50,457 nt of DNA from Nitrospirales bacterium (GTDB lineage Bacteria; Nitrospirota; Nitrospiria; Nitrospirales; UBA8639): contig WHTE01000007.1 in assembly GCA_009377845.1 (NCBI GenBank), forward strand, positions 1 to 50,457, given 5' to 3'. The notes below the pieces were generated by a model, which was not told the DNA's origin, did not search any database, and was given only the letters and a program-made list of their open reading frames with translations. Within the stretch, counting starts at the first letter, position 1; each line of letters begins with the position of its first letter. Position numbers and translations under genes: made by a program. This document shows, piece after piece, positions 1 to 7,536 of the stretch.

Positions 1-41
1 AAAAATGAGACTCTGTGGCACCGACAAGTTGGGTTGAAACC

Positions 42-482
42 ATGGCCCATCCTCAGGATCAGATAACATCACTGGGATCAGCAAAGTCGTATCAAGAAGT
101 CCCCAACCCCGTCGTTGCAGGAAAAGGCATAGTGGGCGCGTTTTTCGAGCCAGGGGTCGAATGTATAGGAGTGATCTGGTAGGAATGTAACGTTCAAATT
201 GATGGAGAATTGGAAGGTCTGGTCCATACCAAAGGTATGTGGTGATAGGAAATCGGGTTGTCATCAAGGCCACTATTGGGGCTGGAACAGTTGTCTGCAA
301 AGGTTGTCTGCAAAGGTTGTCTGCAAAGGTCGTCTTCAAGGTGATGTGGTGGTCACAGAAAAACAGTCAAGCTGCTTGCTTCAGGAGCCATTGATTGATG
401 GGGAATCTTGAGTACTGCTCAGTTATCTGTGGAAACAGGCGATGTGATTAATGGCTGCGTCTCTATGGGTTCCCCTAAATGA
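42..482 (+). pseudogene. Bactofilin-type polymer-forming protein, frameshifted pseudogene
   Basis: Read across three frames, this stretch reconstructs a whole bactofilin: an N-terminal tail from the ATG at 42, then FFEPGVE, VQIDGELEGLVHTKGM, VVIKATIGAGTVVCKG, GRLQGDVVVTEK, VKLLASGAID and a C-terminal SVETGDVINGC segment ending at the TGA at 480-482. Bactofilins are right-handed beta-helix proteins that polymerise into cytoskeletal scaffolds near the membrane. Lesions visible: an in-frame TAG at 180-182; a one-base loss near 240 (ATGT-GGTGATA) that brings in TGA at 243; a 13-bp unit present three times (290-328), two extra copies adding 26 bp; a further shift near 361-366; and a small duplication around 390-397 giving GATTGAT. 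No single frame can make the protein. The family call comes from the recurring short beta-strand repeat pattern, and the pseudogene call from the number of separate lesions. Confidence 0.8.
290..341 (+). repeat. 13-bp tandem repeat, three perfect copies plus one diverged
   Basis: The unit GTTGTCTGCAAAG occurs perfectly at 290-302, 303-315 and 316-328, followed by a diverged copy at 329-341 (GTCGTCTTCAAGG). It lies inside the bactofilin pseudogene. Because 13 is not a multiple of three and two extra copies add 26 bp, the expansion shifts the reading frame. Slipped-strand replication is the simplest origin. Confidence 0.9.
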
Positions 483-977
483 GGCAACAGAAACAAATGG
501 ATTTGTCAACTATCCGGACAGAAGCGGATTAGGCCAATTTTCCTGTAGTTATAGGAAGCCCGATATGCTTCCACGAGCTTCTCTTCTTATTTTCTACCCA
601 ACCCCTTTTGGCGTCTTCCCTTCCCCCCCTTTGAGGTCAGCCAATACAGCCGAGAGAAGATTCCTTGTTACATTTTTAAAAGGCGCTTGGTTCCTTTTGT
701 CGGGATCACTGACGGGTTTGTCACCCTACAACTCCAACGAACCTGCCCTCAAAGAACACGATCTTTAGCTGATGGTCAAGATCGATTTGGGCATCTGTCA
801 GGGACTTTAACATCATGTTGCTTGTCGATCTGGAGTTTAGTTGTATACCAACGCTTTTATCACTCCTGTTAGTTAAGGTTAGGGGGAAATGGTGGATGTT
901 TTTTTAAAGTCGGATGGGAGGCACATGGTTTGCTTAACCGAAATAGAAGGAATGAACACTTTTTACTGAGGGGCAAC
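483..977. other. Intergenic region without a recognisable gene
   Basis: Short open frames exist here on both strands, but none has a convincing ribosome-binding site, recognisable domain or natural-looking protein composition. The segment is rich in C/T runs around 600-640. It separates the bactofilin pseudogene from a small zinc-ribbon gene. No terminator or promoter could be assigned with confidence. Confidence 0.5.
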
Positions 978-1124
978 ATGAAAATCTGTGAAAAATGCCA
1001 GGGTTCGATGGTGGTAGAACGCGCTGTGGATTTAGAAGTCGGGTTGAGTATTTTGTATTTTGCCTGTTTAAATTGTGGCAAACGGATTCAGGCGGAAAAA
1101 GAGCCGCGTCCTCTGATCCATTAA
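978..1124 (+). CDS. Small zinc-ribbon protein, 48 aa
   Basis: A 48-residue protein with two CxxC pairs: CEKC near residue 4 and CLNC near residue 34. The spacing is typical of a small zinc ribbon that binds one Zn ion. The ATG at 978 follows a GAGGGG Shine-Dalgarno-like stretch. A longer in-frame start at 930 lacks such a site and would add an unlikely basic tail. The protein ends in a short charged tail. The function is unknown; free-standing ribbons of this size can be nucleic-acid or protein-interaction modules. It precedes another small gene by 36 bp in the same direction, so the two may be cotranscribed. Confidence 0.6.
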   Translation: MKICEKCQGSMVVERAVDLEVGLSILYFACLNCGKRIQAEKEPRPLIH

Positions 1125-1160
1125 ATATTGATGATTGAAACAGTGAAAACGGAGGGAGTT

Positions 1161-1409
1161 ATGCAAAAACAGAATCGACCATTAACCTATGATGAAAGGA
1201 AGGCGGCCGAGGCGGCGTTCCGAGGGGCACCGTTCGACTCACAATTGTCCGAATCGGCCCGAAAAGTCTATTTAGGAATTTCCTCAGCAATGGCGAACAA
1301 ACGGAATGAGGCTTTTCAAGAATTTGATCTATCGCAATCGGCTACCATGGCCAAAAGAGCGTCGACAGAATCGAGGGCTCGACCCCGAGCAAAATCCACC
1401 TTGTGGTAA
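1161..1409 (+). CDS. Small hypothetical protein, 82 aa
   Basis: I do not recognise a named family. The start at 1161 follows GGAGGGAGTT, a good ribosome-binding site; an upstream in-frame ATG at 1128 lacks one. The N-terminal 60 residues look folded and conserved in style: a charged helix (YDERKAAEAAFRG), then SARKVYLGISSAMANKR. The last 25 residues are rich in Ser, Arg and Ala and look disordered. It sits 36 bp after the zinc-ribbon gene and in the same direction. It is probably a cytoplasmic protein of unknown role, and being real is more likely than not given the ribosome-binding site and the composition. Confidence 0.55.
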   Translation: MQKQNRPLTYDERKAAEAAFRGAPFDSQLSESARKVYLGISSAMANKRNEAFQEFDLSQSATMAKRASTESRARPRAKSTLW

Positions 1410-1704
1410 TCCCTGCGCGGATATTTGGGGGCAATCCTGTAATCGGGTTGTCCCCAGCCCTAATCCCTCCACTCGTCTCGACAGCGTCATATTCCTCTAC
1501 TACAATAAAATATGCTCCTAACCTGAGTCCCATATGTATGGATGTTGACAGATGAGGCTTTTCTTTGTGAAGTTGATTGGGACATAGGACTTTCTGAACA
1601 TACGGGTATTTTTTGTTTTTGCTCCCCCTACCTCTGCCTATCCGTTGGTGAGGTACATTATGAAAACATCTTCAGGATACAGTCCACCGTTTTTGGAACC
1701 ATAA

Positions 1705-3462
1705 ATGAAAAAACATCCCGCATGGCTGACATATACACAGAAAGTAGGAGCGATCCACAGTATGGTGATTCTCGTGGCTCTTTGTACCGGTGCCGGAATC
1801 TTCGCGCAGGATCAGGAGATGATTTCAGGGGAAGTGGTGGCCAATCAGGCAAAAGCTGCGTGGATGGATGGCTCCCCCAATCGTGCGCTGGATATCCTTG
1901 ACCAGGGTATCCGGGAATTTCCACGATTTTCCCTTCTCCAAAAACTTCGAGGGAATATTCTGACGACGATCCGTCGTAACCAGGAAGCTTTAGAGGCTTA
2001 TGAGGCAGTGCTCCAAGGTGAGCCCGAATCCTTGGGAGTTCGATGGGCGAAATGGAGTGTGTTGACTCGGTTAGGGGAGGGGGAGTTGGGGATTGAAGAA
2101 CTTCGGCGGATAGCCCAAAGAGAATACGACAATCCTTTGGTTCACCTGCGTTTAGCCCAAGAACTCCGGAAACTTGATCGATTAGAGGAATCGGTGGAAT
2201 CGTATCGCCAGGCGGTCACTCTGGCTCCCGAAGTACTGGGATGGCGTTTGTCCTTCGCTCGCGCGCTCTTTGACATTTTGGATTATGAAGGGGCACGAAA
2301 AGAAGTAGAAAGCGTGTTGCAAAACGTAGCAAAAGGTTCTCCTGTAGAAGCCGCAGCCCGGAATCTATTACTGGTGGTATACGGGGCAACAAAAGAGAGA
2401 GGCCGACGCTTTCAACCAATTTTTAGCCCAGAGGGTACAGCTGCAGATCTCAAGCAATGGGGGTTAATTCGGAATAAGGCCTGGAAATTTTTTACGGCTG
2501 GTCGGTTCCGGGAAGCCGAGCCGGTGCTTCGAGAAGTTCTCACCCTCAGGCCTTCGGATCAACAAGCCACCTATGAATTAGGGAGTACGTTAATGGAGCT
2601 GGACCGCTATGAGGAAGCCATAGACTTTCTCCAAAAGGGGATTGATCTGGGTGCACCCAACGAGGTGTATTTGGATTCCCTTTTTCGTATAGGACAGTGT
2701 CTGGTGGAGTTGGGGCGATGGTCGGAAGCCTTGCTGTATTTTGAATTACTCCAGGAGCTTGCCGCTGGGCAGGAGGCTAGTCCTCCGGAGGCCAGTTCTG
2801 AAGAGACGAGAGAAAGCACCGATGACCCTCAGGTCATTGCCGGAGTCAAAGTTCTGGATAAGCAGAAGGTGGCCCATTGGTTGGAGAAGGTTCGGCAACA
2901 TCTTTCCGACACGGAGCAGTCCACTGCGGATCTCAGTCCAGTCCTCCTTGATCCAATCACATCCAGCACACCGCTGGTTCAGGCTGAGGAAGAACCCGTA
3001 AGGAATCTCGAGGGCTTTGAACCGGTTCATTCACGGACATCGCTGATGGGACGTGACGCGGATTTCAGTTGGTTTCGATTTGTCATTCCTGCAAGGATGG
3101 TTATGCGGGATGATCTGCTTATGGGGTCACATGAATTTATTCCCATTGATCCGGGAGACACCTTTCCCATGACCCAAAAAAATATTTATTTAGTGTTTGC
3201 CTTGGTAACACCCTCCTATGATGAAATACCCTTAACCGCCGAATGCTTCCTTGAAACGTCCAAGATTTCGTCAGATCAGGCGTCGTTAGCTCAGGATCGC
3301 GTCGTCATGACCACGAATGAACAATCCGGATATTTTCGGTTTCAGATTTCACCAGAAGGCTGGAAACCCGGACTCTATCGTTGCGGGTTATTTGTGGGGG
3401 ACGAGGTGTCCGCCTATAATCAGGCGGATGAGGTCCGGTTTCGGATCGTACCACAGGACTAG
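1705..3462 (+). CDS. Exported TPR-repeat protein, 585 aa
   Basis: The N-terminus has a basic n-region, a hydrophobic core (MVILVALCTGAGIF, about residues 20-33) and an AQ-type cleavage region, so it is probably exported to the periplasm. TPR-like helical pairs follow at about residues 45-110, 125-200 and 250-350, with the typical pattern of G, A, Y and P at repeat positions (for example GRFREAEPVLREVLTLRPS and DRYEEAIDFLQKG). A linker rich in Glu and Ser at about 350-370 leads to a C-terminal region (about 445-585) of predicted beta strands with no family I recognise. TPR domains mediate protein-protein contacts; the partner is unknown. The start is uncertain, because the ATG at 1705 lacks a clear ribosome-binding site and the ATG at 1762 has AGGAG about 11 bases upstream but would leave no basic n-region. 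The gene stands alone. Confidence 0.75.
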   Translation: MKKHPAWLTYTQKVGAIHSMVILVALCTGAGIFAQDQEMISGEVVANQAKAAWMDGSPNRALDILDQGIREFPRFSLLQKLRGNILTTIRRNQEALEAYEAVLQGEPESLGVRWAKWSVLTRLGEGELGIEELRRIAQREYDNPLVHLRLAQELRKLDRLEESVESYRQAVTLAPEVLGWRLSFARALFDILDYEGARKEVESVLQNVAKGSPVEAAARNLLLVVYGATKERGRRFQPIFSPEGTAADLKQWGLIRNKAWKFFTAGRFREAEPVLREVLTLRPSDQQATYELGSTLMELDRYEEAIDFLQKGIDLGAPNEVYLDSLFRIGQCLVELGRWSEALLYFELLQELAAGQEASPPEASSEETRESTDDPQVIAGVKVLDKQKVAHWLEKVRQHLSDTEQSTADLSPVLLDPITSSTPLVQAEEEPVRNLEGFEPVHSRTSLMGRDADFSWFRFVIPARMVMRDDLLMGSHEFIPIDPGDTFPMTQKNIYLVFALVTPSYDEIPLTAECFLETSKISSDQASLAQDRVVMTTNEQSGYFRFQISPEGWKPGLYRCGLFVGDEVSAYNQADEVRFRIVPQD

Positions 3463-3655
3463 GCTTTCGTGAGGGGAAGTGGCTGTTCTGAGAGTAGATC
3501 TCGCTGCAGCGGAGTGAGAGGTTCGGTCTTGTTCATTATGCCGCCCCTCCCAGGTTTTTGAGGCCTCTTCCATTTTGCCTTCCCGCCCCATCATTTCCCG
3601 TTCCGTCATTCACTGCGAACCGCTTGGCGTTGATGCACGCCGGATGACGTTCACC

Positions 3656-3935
3656 CTATAATTCTTGATCCTGCTTTGGTCGCCAGCCGCGCTGGCCCTT
3701 ATTCCGCCTAAATTCACGCGAAATCGGCGACTTGTGCACACCAACTTCATTGGAAATTTGCCACGGCTTCAAACCCGCTTTCTTCAACTCAGAAATCTGG
3801 TATCGTTGCTCGCTGGTGAACTGCTTGTCGTGCTTCATCTGTGCTCTTTTTCCCTTGGTCGTGTAAGAGGTTTTGATGCTACTGCAGCTTGTCTCCTAAC
3901 ATCCGTGCAAAAATTGCACTTGGAACTTGAACCCT
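3656..3935 (-). mobile_element. Truncated IS30-family element: transposase N-terminus and one probable end
   Basis: The minus-strand frame 3838-3656 encodes 60 residues that match the N-terminal helix-turn-helix of IS30-type transposases: FTSEQRYQISELKKAG, then VHKSPISREFRRNKG and GWRPKQ. After that the frame leaves the family and stops. The DDE catalytic core is absent, so the fragment cannot transpose. Upstream of its start, 3905-3935 contains the palindrome GTGCAAAAATTGCAC and a CACTTGGAACTTGAACCC stretch resembling the terminal inverted repeat of such elements, so this is probably one end. The other end was not found near 3656, so most of the element has been deleted. The family assignment is from motif recognition. 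Confidence 0.7.
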
Positions 3936-4508
3936 CCCTTAATAACTCATAGAAGTGGGGAGACCACCATTCTCATCTTTGGTGACATCCATCCAATCCC
4001 CAAAGCCCCCTCATTGATTCCACTGATGGGCAATTTCAGACTGGTTTCACATTTTTTGAGCGCATCTTGAGCTACTTGGCGCTCGGCTATTTCGCCAAGG
4101 TTTGTTGTCGCAACCGTTGGGATTCGCCTATCTGGCGATGAAGATCCAAGAATCCTGGATGATGATCAACGCGTGCCATTGTTGATCCGGGTCCTGCCGG
4201 ATTGCCTTGGCAATGGTGATTTGCGCACGTGGCTGTCCTTTGAGAAGAATGCAAGGGAGAAATTGCGGATGAAATTGTGAGGGGGAGCACGGCGGGTGGA
4301 CCGCCCTGAAATAATGGCTCAAGTCGAGACGTATATTTTGTTGTTGTCAGATGCGGTGAATGACCACCAATAACGTTTAACGTTCCCCGGAATGGCATGG
4401 CGGGAAATACCCGTCCCTTATTCCAGGCATTGGCTCCAAAACACACGGTTTATTCACTCTGCAGAACAAAAATACCCTGGAGGTGGTCAAGAAGACCCCT
4501 CACAGAGT
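3936..4508. other. Gene-poor stretch, possibly with a decayed minus-strand gene
   Basis: No intact gene is convincing. On the minus strand, pieces in different frames look protein-like: a segment ending QWHALIIIQDSW (within 4128-4322), then HRQIGESQRLRQQTLAK (about 4087-4140), then AERQVAQDALKKCETSL (about 4030-4085). Together they could be the remains of one alpha-helical protein broken by frameshifts. No family is recognised. The location beside a broken insertion sequence fits a decaying region. Confidence 0.3.
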
Positions 4509-5150
4509 TCATGCGGAGTGTCCGGTTGGTGCATGGTGAGGAGTTACGGGGTGAGTGAGGGTATCAATGGCGTTTAGCAGGAGCCCCATGTCCGACACCC
4601 CAAGCATGAGCATAATGTCCCCAGAGATGTCGTACTCTTCAATGGTAAATCGAGTTTGCGCCCACAGGATGATCTCTGAGGAATCGGACGGCGTGGCCTG
4701 GATTAATCCCTGGAGCGAGGTTTCATGGTAAAACGGGACTGAATAGGTGATTCGATGTTGCAGACCGTTGCTAAGCGATCCCACGACTCCATTTAACACG
4801 ATATTGCCAATTTCCGTGAGTGTGGCTTCTTTGAGTGAATTCAACGTGTCCTGATCCTCGTGCTCTCCCGTTAAGGCTGCGACCAACAATGCGGCACTGT
4901 CTGTTGGAAAGAGGAGACAGGCTGATCCGGCAAACGATCCTTGAAAGGGTAACTGGACTGATGCCAAGGCCGACTCACTATGATGTAGCGGCAATTCCTG
5001 GATGAGCTCAGCCATGTTCCCAACCCGGATGGAGGGAATGGATAACCGGATGGGTGTCTCGAGCATGTGATTTAAAGATCCGGCCGAACGTCCTACCCCG
5101 ATATTGAGCAGTTCCTGTAACGCGTCAACATGTTCAGGATCTATGAGCAT
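4509..5150 (-). CDS. cheC: CheC-family phosphatase of CheY-type regulators, 213 aa
   Basis: CheC proteins dephosphorylate CheY~P. The family's active-site signature E-x2-N-x22-P is present twice and exactly: E13/N16/P39 in the first half (ELLNIGVG...) and E113/N116/P139 in the second (EIGNIVLN...). This matches the two-site pseudo-symmetric CheC fold, and the length is close to the usual ~205 residues, with about 12 extra residues at the C-terminus. The start ATG at 5150 lies inside the end of the upstream response-regulator gene (10-bp overlap), so the two are almost certainly translated together and work as a pair. No chemoreceptor, CheA, CheB, CheR or CheD gene lies nearby. The pair may therefore serve a signalling route other than classical chemotaxis, or act in trans. 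Confidence 0.85.
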   Translation of the reverse strand: MLIDPEHVDALQELLNIGVGRSAGSLNHMLETPIRLSIPSIRVGNMAELIQELPLHHSESALASVQLPFQGSFAGSACLLFPTDSAALLVAALTGEHEDQDTLNSLKEATLTEIGNIVLNGVVGSLSNGLQHRITYSVPFYHETSLQGLIQATPSDSSEIILWAQTRFTIEEYDISGDIMLMLGVSDMGLLLNAIDTLTHPVTPHHAPTGHSA

Positions 5151-5527
5151 TTGGCCTCCAGGGGTTGAGGTGTGCCGAGAATCTCTTGTAACGCTTTTCG
5201 CAACTGCTCCTGTTTGACGGGTTTATTTAAGAATGTCGTGGCGCCCAATTCAAGGCATCGGGCCTTTAGCCATTCCTGGACATCGGCCGTCAGGACAATG
5301 ATCCGCAATCGAATCCCCTGAGATTGTAAGGTTTCGAGGACTTGGATGCCATCGACTTCGGGCATCAACATGTCTAAGAGCAGACAATCCGGTGGGTTGG
5401 CTTGAATTTTTTCGAGGGCTTCACGGCCGTTGTTGGCGGTGTCGACTTCATGCCCCTCGTCCTGCACGATCGCCGAGAGGGTTTTTCGTTGTAGCAAAGA
5501 ATCATCGGTGATGAGTACTCGGCTCAT
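5141..5527 (-). CDS. CheY-like single-domain response regulator, 128 aa
   Basis: A stand-alone receiver domain. The acidic pair is D8/D9, the phospho-acceptor is D52 in LLDMLMPEVDG, the switch Thr is T80 (VLTAD), and the conserved Lys is K102 (NKP). No output domain follows. The ATG at 5527 is preceded by AAGGAGA about 12 bases upstream; an open extension to 5725 has unlikely composition. The gene overlaps the cheC start by 10 bp, so CheC is its probable phosphatase. The cognate kinase is not adjacent on this strand. Its beta3-alpha3 loop is the standard length (D52 to G60), unlike the receivers at 12.9 and 15.0 kb. Confidence 0.85.
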   Translation of the reverse strand: MSRVLITDDSLLQRKTLSAIVQDEGHEVDTANNGREALEKIQANPPDCLLLDMLMPEVDGIQVLETLQSQGIRLRIIVLTADVQEWLKARCLELGATTFLNKPVKQEQLRKALQEILGTPQPLEAKCS

Positions 5528-5727
5528 GGGATTGGGTGTTCTCCTTTTTCTTGTCTCGTTGGTAAGAAATAATCTGTTTACGCTCAGAAGGACAAATCTC
5601 TCCTCTGAGAGTGAGAGGGTGAATTCCTGACTAGTGTTTTCGGGTTTTGAAGGACGAATCTTTATGAAGTCCCCCCTCAATGGGTGACGCAGGGAATTGG
5701 CAGGCAGGTACCCTCTCTGTGGCAAAA

Positions 5728-6741
5728 TTAGCGGAGAGGTGATGGCATGGGAACCGCGGACTTGGCCACAATCCCATCCAGGGAACCGAATCGGAGACCG
5801 AGACCCTGGCAGACGAGGTATTGCCGGTCAAACCGGTTTGTGGTTTTCATGACCTGTCGAACGGTTGGAACATCCATGAATCCCCATAGAGGCAGCTGAA
5901 AGACGGAGAGAGGATAATCGGTTCCAAAAATGAGACGATCGAAAATTTCCGGATGGTGTCGAAGCTTCAGCAGCATTTTGAGACGATTGGGGAGAGTCAG
6001 TGCAGACACATCCGCGTAGAAATTTGGATAGCGTTTCACGAATTCCAACAGGGTGGGAAAAAACTTTTCATAGATCATAAGGCCGTAACTGCAGGCATGG
6101 GCGGCAATGACGGTGGCCCCCTCTTCTAAAGCGGCGCGCAGACGATTCGGGTCTCCCAGGGATTGGTCCTTCCCGATGAGAGTGAATTCATACCCGACGT
6201 GACTGAGCAATGGGAGGTCTAGCGCCGCCAGAGCGTGGTAAAACTTTTGATACCGATGGTGGCCGGGATCGAACTGTTGGGCGTTCGGCAGCACTTTCAC
6301 CAATACCCCTCCGGCTTCGGCACAGCGGTGAAGCTCTTCGATGGCATCAATGCGTTGAGGGTTAATGGAGACGCCAGCCAAAAAGTCGTTGGGAAATTCC
6401 TGCGCCTGTTTGAGGACATAATCATTGCTAATGAGGAAGTCAGTGGCTTGCTGGTTGAGTCGGCCGTCCTTGGTGTAGACCCCGTCCATGCCCAGGAGCA
6501 CGGCTTTGCGGACATGCCGGGACTCGCGCAATTCCCGCAAGAGGTCTTGAAGATATTTGTGATTCGCTGCGGCCGGGTTGGTTGGAGATAACTGGTGTTT
6601 CCAGAGCAAAAACCGAAATAAAGGACTCTTCAACATGTTTGAAGAGATCATGCAGCCATTGTTTTCATCCGGCAGAGCGGCCAAATGAACATGGCAATCA
6701 ATCAGGGATGTTGGCAGGGATTTGGAAGGGGAATCCGTCAT
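5728..6741 (-). CDS. Amidohydrolase-family protein (COG2159-like), 337 aa
   Basis: This is a TIM-barrel metal-dependent hydrolase of the amidohydrolase_2 type. The metal-binding HxH motif is near the N-terminus (DCHVHL), further His residues lie in LLSHVGYEF and IAAHACSYG, and a GTDYPLS motif carries the conserved Asp late in the barrel. The substrate is unknown; relatives include decarboxylases and lactone hydrolases. The start is set at the ATG at 6739-6741, which overlaps the stop of the upstream DUF2238 gene (ATGA arrangement), implying translational coupling. An in-frame extension upstream of this would lie inside that gene. It is probably cytoplasmic, as no signal peptide is visible. 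Confidence 0.75.
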   Translation of the reverse strand: MTDSPSKSLPTSLIDCHVHLAALPDENNGCMISSNMLKSPLFRFLLWKHQLSPTNPAAANHKYLQDLLRELRESRHVRKAVLLGMDGVYTKDGRLNQQATDFLISNDYVLKQAQEFPNDFLAGVSINPQRIDAIEELHRCAEAGGVLVKVLPNAQQFDPGHHRYQKFYHALAALDLPLLSHVGYEFTLIGKDQSLGDPNRLRAALEEGATVIAAHACSYGLMIYEKFFPTLLEFVKRYPNFYADVSALTLPNRLKMLLKLRHHPEIFDRLIFGTDYPLSVFQLPLWGFMDVPTVRQVMKTTNRFDRQYLVCQGLGLRFGSLDGIVAKSAVPMPSPLR

Positions 6742-7322
6742 TGCATGTTGGCAAGTTGCCGGTCGTGAATGGCTTGAAACGCCATTTGGCTGGTTACAGC
6801 TCCGATGAGGGCTAAGAACATATCCCATTCATCGCCTTGTGTTCCCGGAAAGGCTGTGGCGGCCTCGCCGGTGGCGCGAGCGGTGATCCATTCAAACAAT
6901 TCATACGACGCGCTGAAGGCCAGACACACGGCCGTTACCAGGAAAAACGTCCATTTCCCAGGGACGAGAGGCGATCGCCTGAGTAAAATTTCCCGCGTGA
7001 GTATGGCCGGAACACCTCCTTGAGCAAAGTGGCCGAGACGGTCATAGTGGTTCCGACCCAAGTCAAAAATGTCCTGCATCCAGAAACCCAATGGAACTCC
7101 GGCGTAGGTGTAATGTCCGCTTACTATGAGAATGACCGCATGAATCGTGAGTAACCCATAGGTGAGTGGAGTGAGGGGAAACGAAGCTGCGGTGAACCAC
7201 AGAATGGGGATGTCCATCAGAAGGGGGAGAACCTCCAGCAACCAGGTGAAGCGGTCCTTCGGTTCGATGGCCGACCAAAGAACACGAGAAGCACCAACCC
7301 CAAACATCCAAAGATCTCCCAT
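6738..7322 (-). CDS. DUF2238 (YjdF-type) integral membrane protein, probably frameshifted near its start
   Basis: This is a polytopic inner-membrane protein of the DUF2238 family. Family hallmarks are DRFTWLLE near the start, DLGRNHYDRLGHFAQG in the middle, and SYELFEW and GDEWDMFLALIG in the C-terminal half, with several hydrophobic segments between. No biochemical role is known to me. The ATG at 7322 gives 194 residues but has no ribosome-binding site. A better start exists at 7402 in another frame (AAGGAG five bases before ATG). That frame encodes about 42 residues ending in a membrane-like LGLVLLVF, after which the downstream frame continues LWSAIEPKDR. A one-base deletion around 7275-7285 would explain this. 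The stop overlaps the amidohydrolase start (ATGA). Confidence 0.65.
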   Translation of the reverse strand: MGDLWMFGVGASRVLWSAIEPKDRFTWLLEVLPLLMDIPILWFTAASFPLTPLTYGLLTIHAVILIVSGHYTYAGVPLGFWMQDIFDLGRNHYDRLGHFAQGGVPAILTREILLRRSPLVPGKWTFFLVTAVCLAFSASYELFEWITARATGEAATAFPGTQGDEWDMFLALIGAVTSQMAFQAIHDRQLANMQ

Positions 7323-7536
7323 TTTAATTCACGCATGGCTCTTAGGATGCGGAGAAAATTCTCAAGCGGCACACTCAGTCCGCTTTGATGTAAAACCGAC
7401 ATGGCCGCTCCTTGCGCCATCACCCTTGGGGCTTTGCTGGACAGGTTTTCTGGAGCAGTCCCATTCTGGTTTCTGTGGCGTATGAGGGAGCTGAGGATTA
7501 CGCATATTGTGGGGCATGGCGGTGGTTCAATGCCTG

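Noticed and set aside
451-768. 105-codon plus-strand frame after the bactofilin pseudogene
   Set aside because: Its start lies inside the end of the pseudogene, there is no ribosome-binding site, and the product is low in recognisable structure with Pro/Phe-rich runs.
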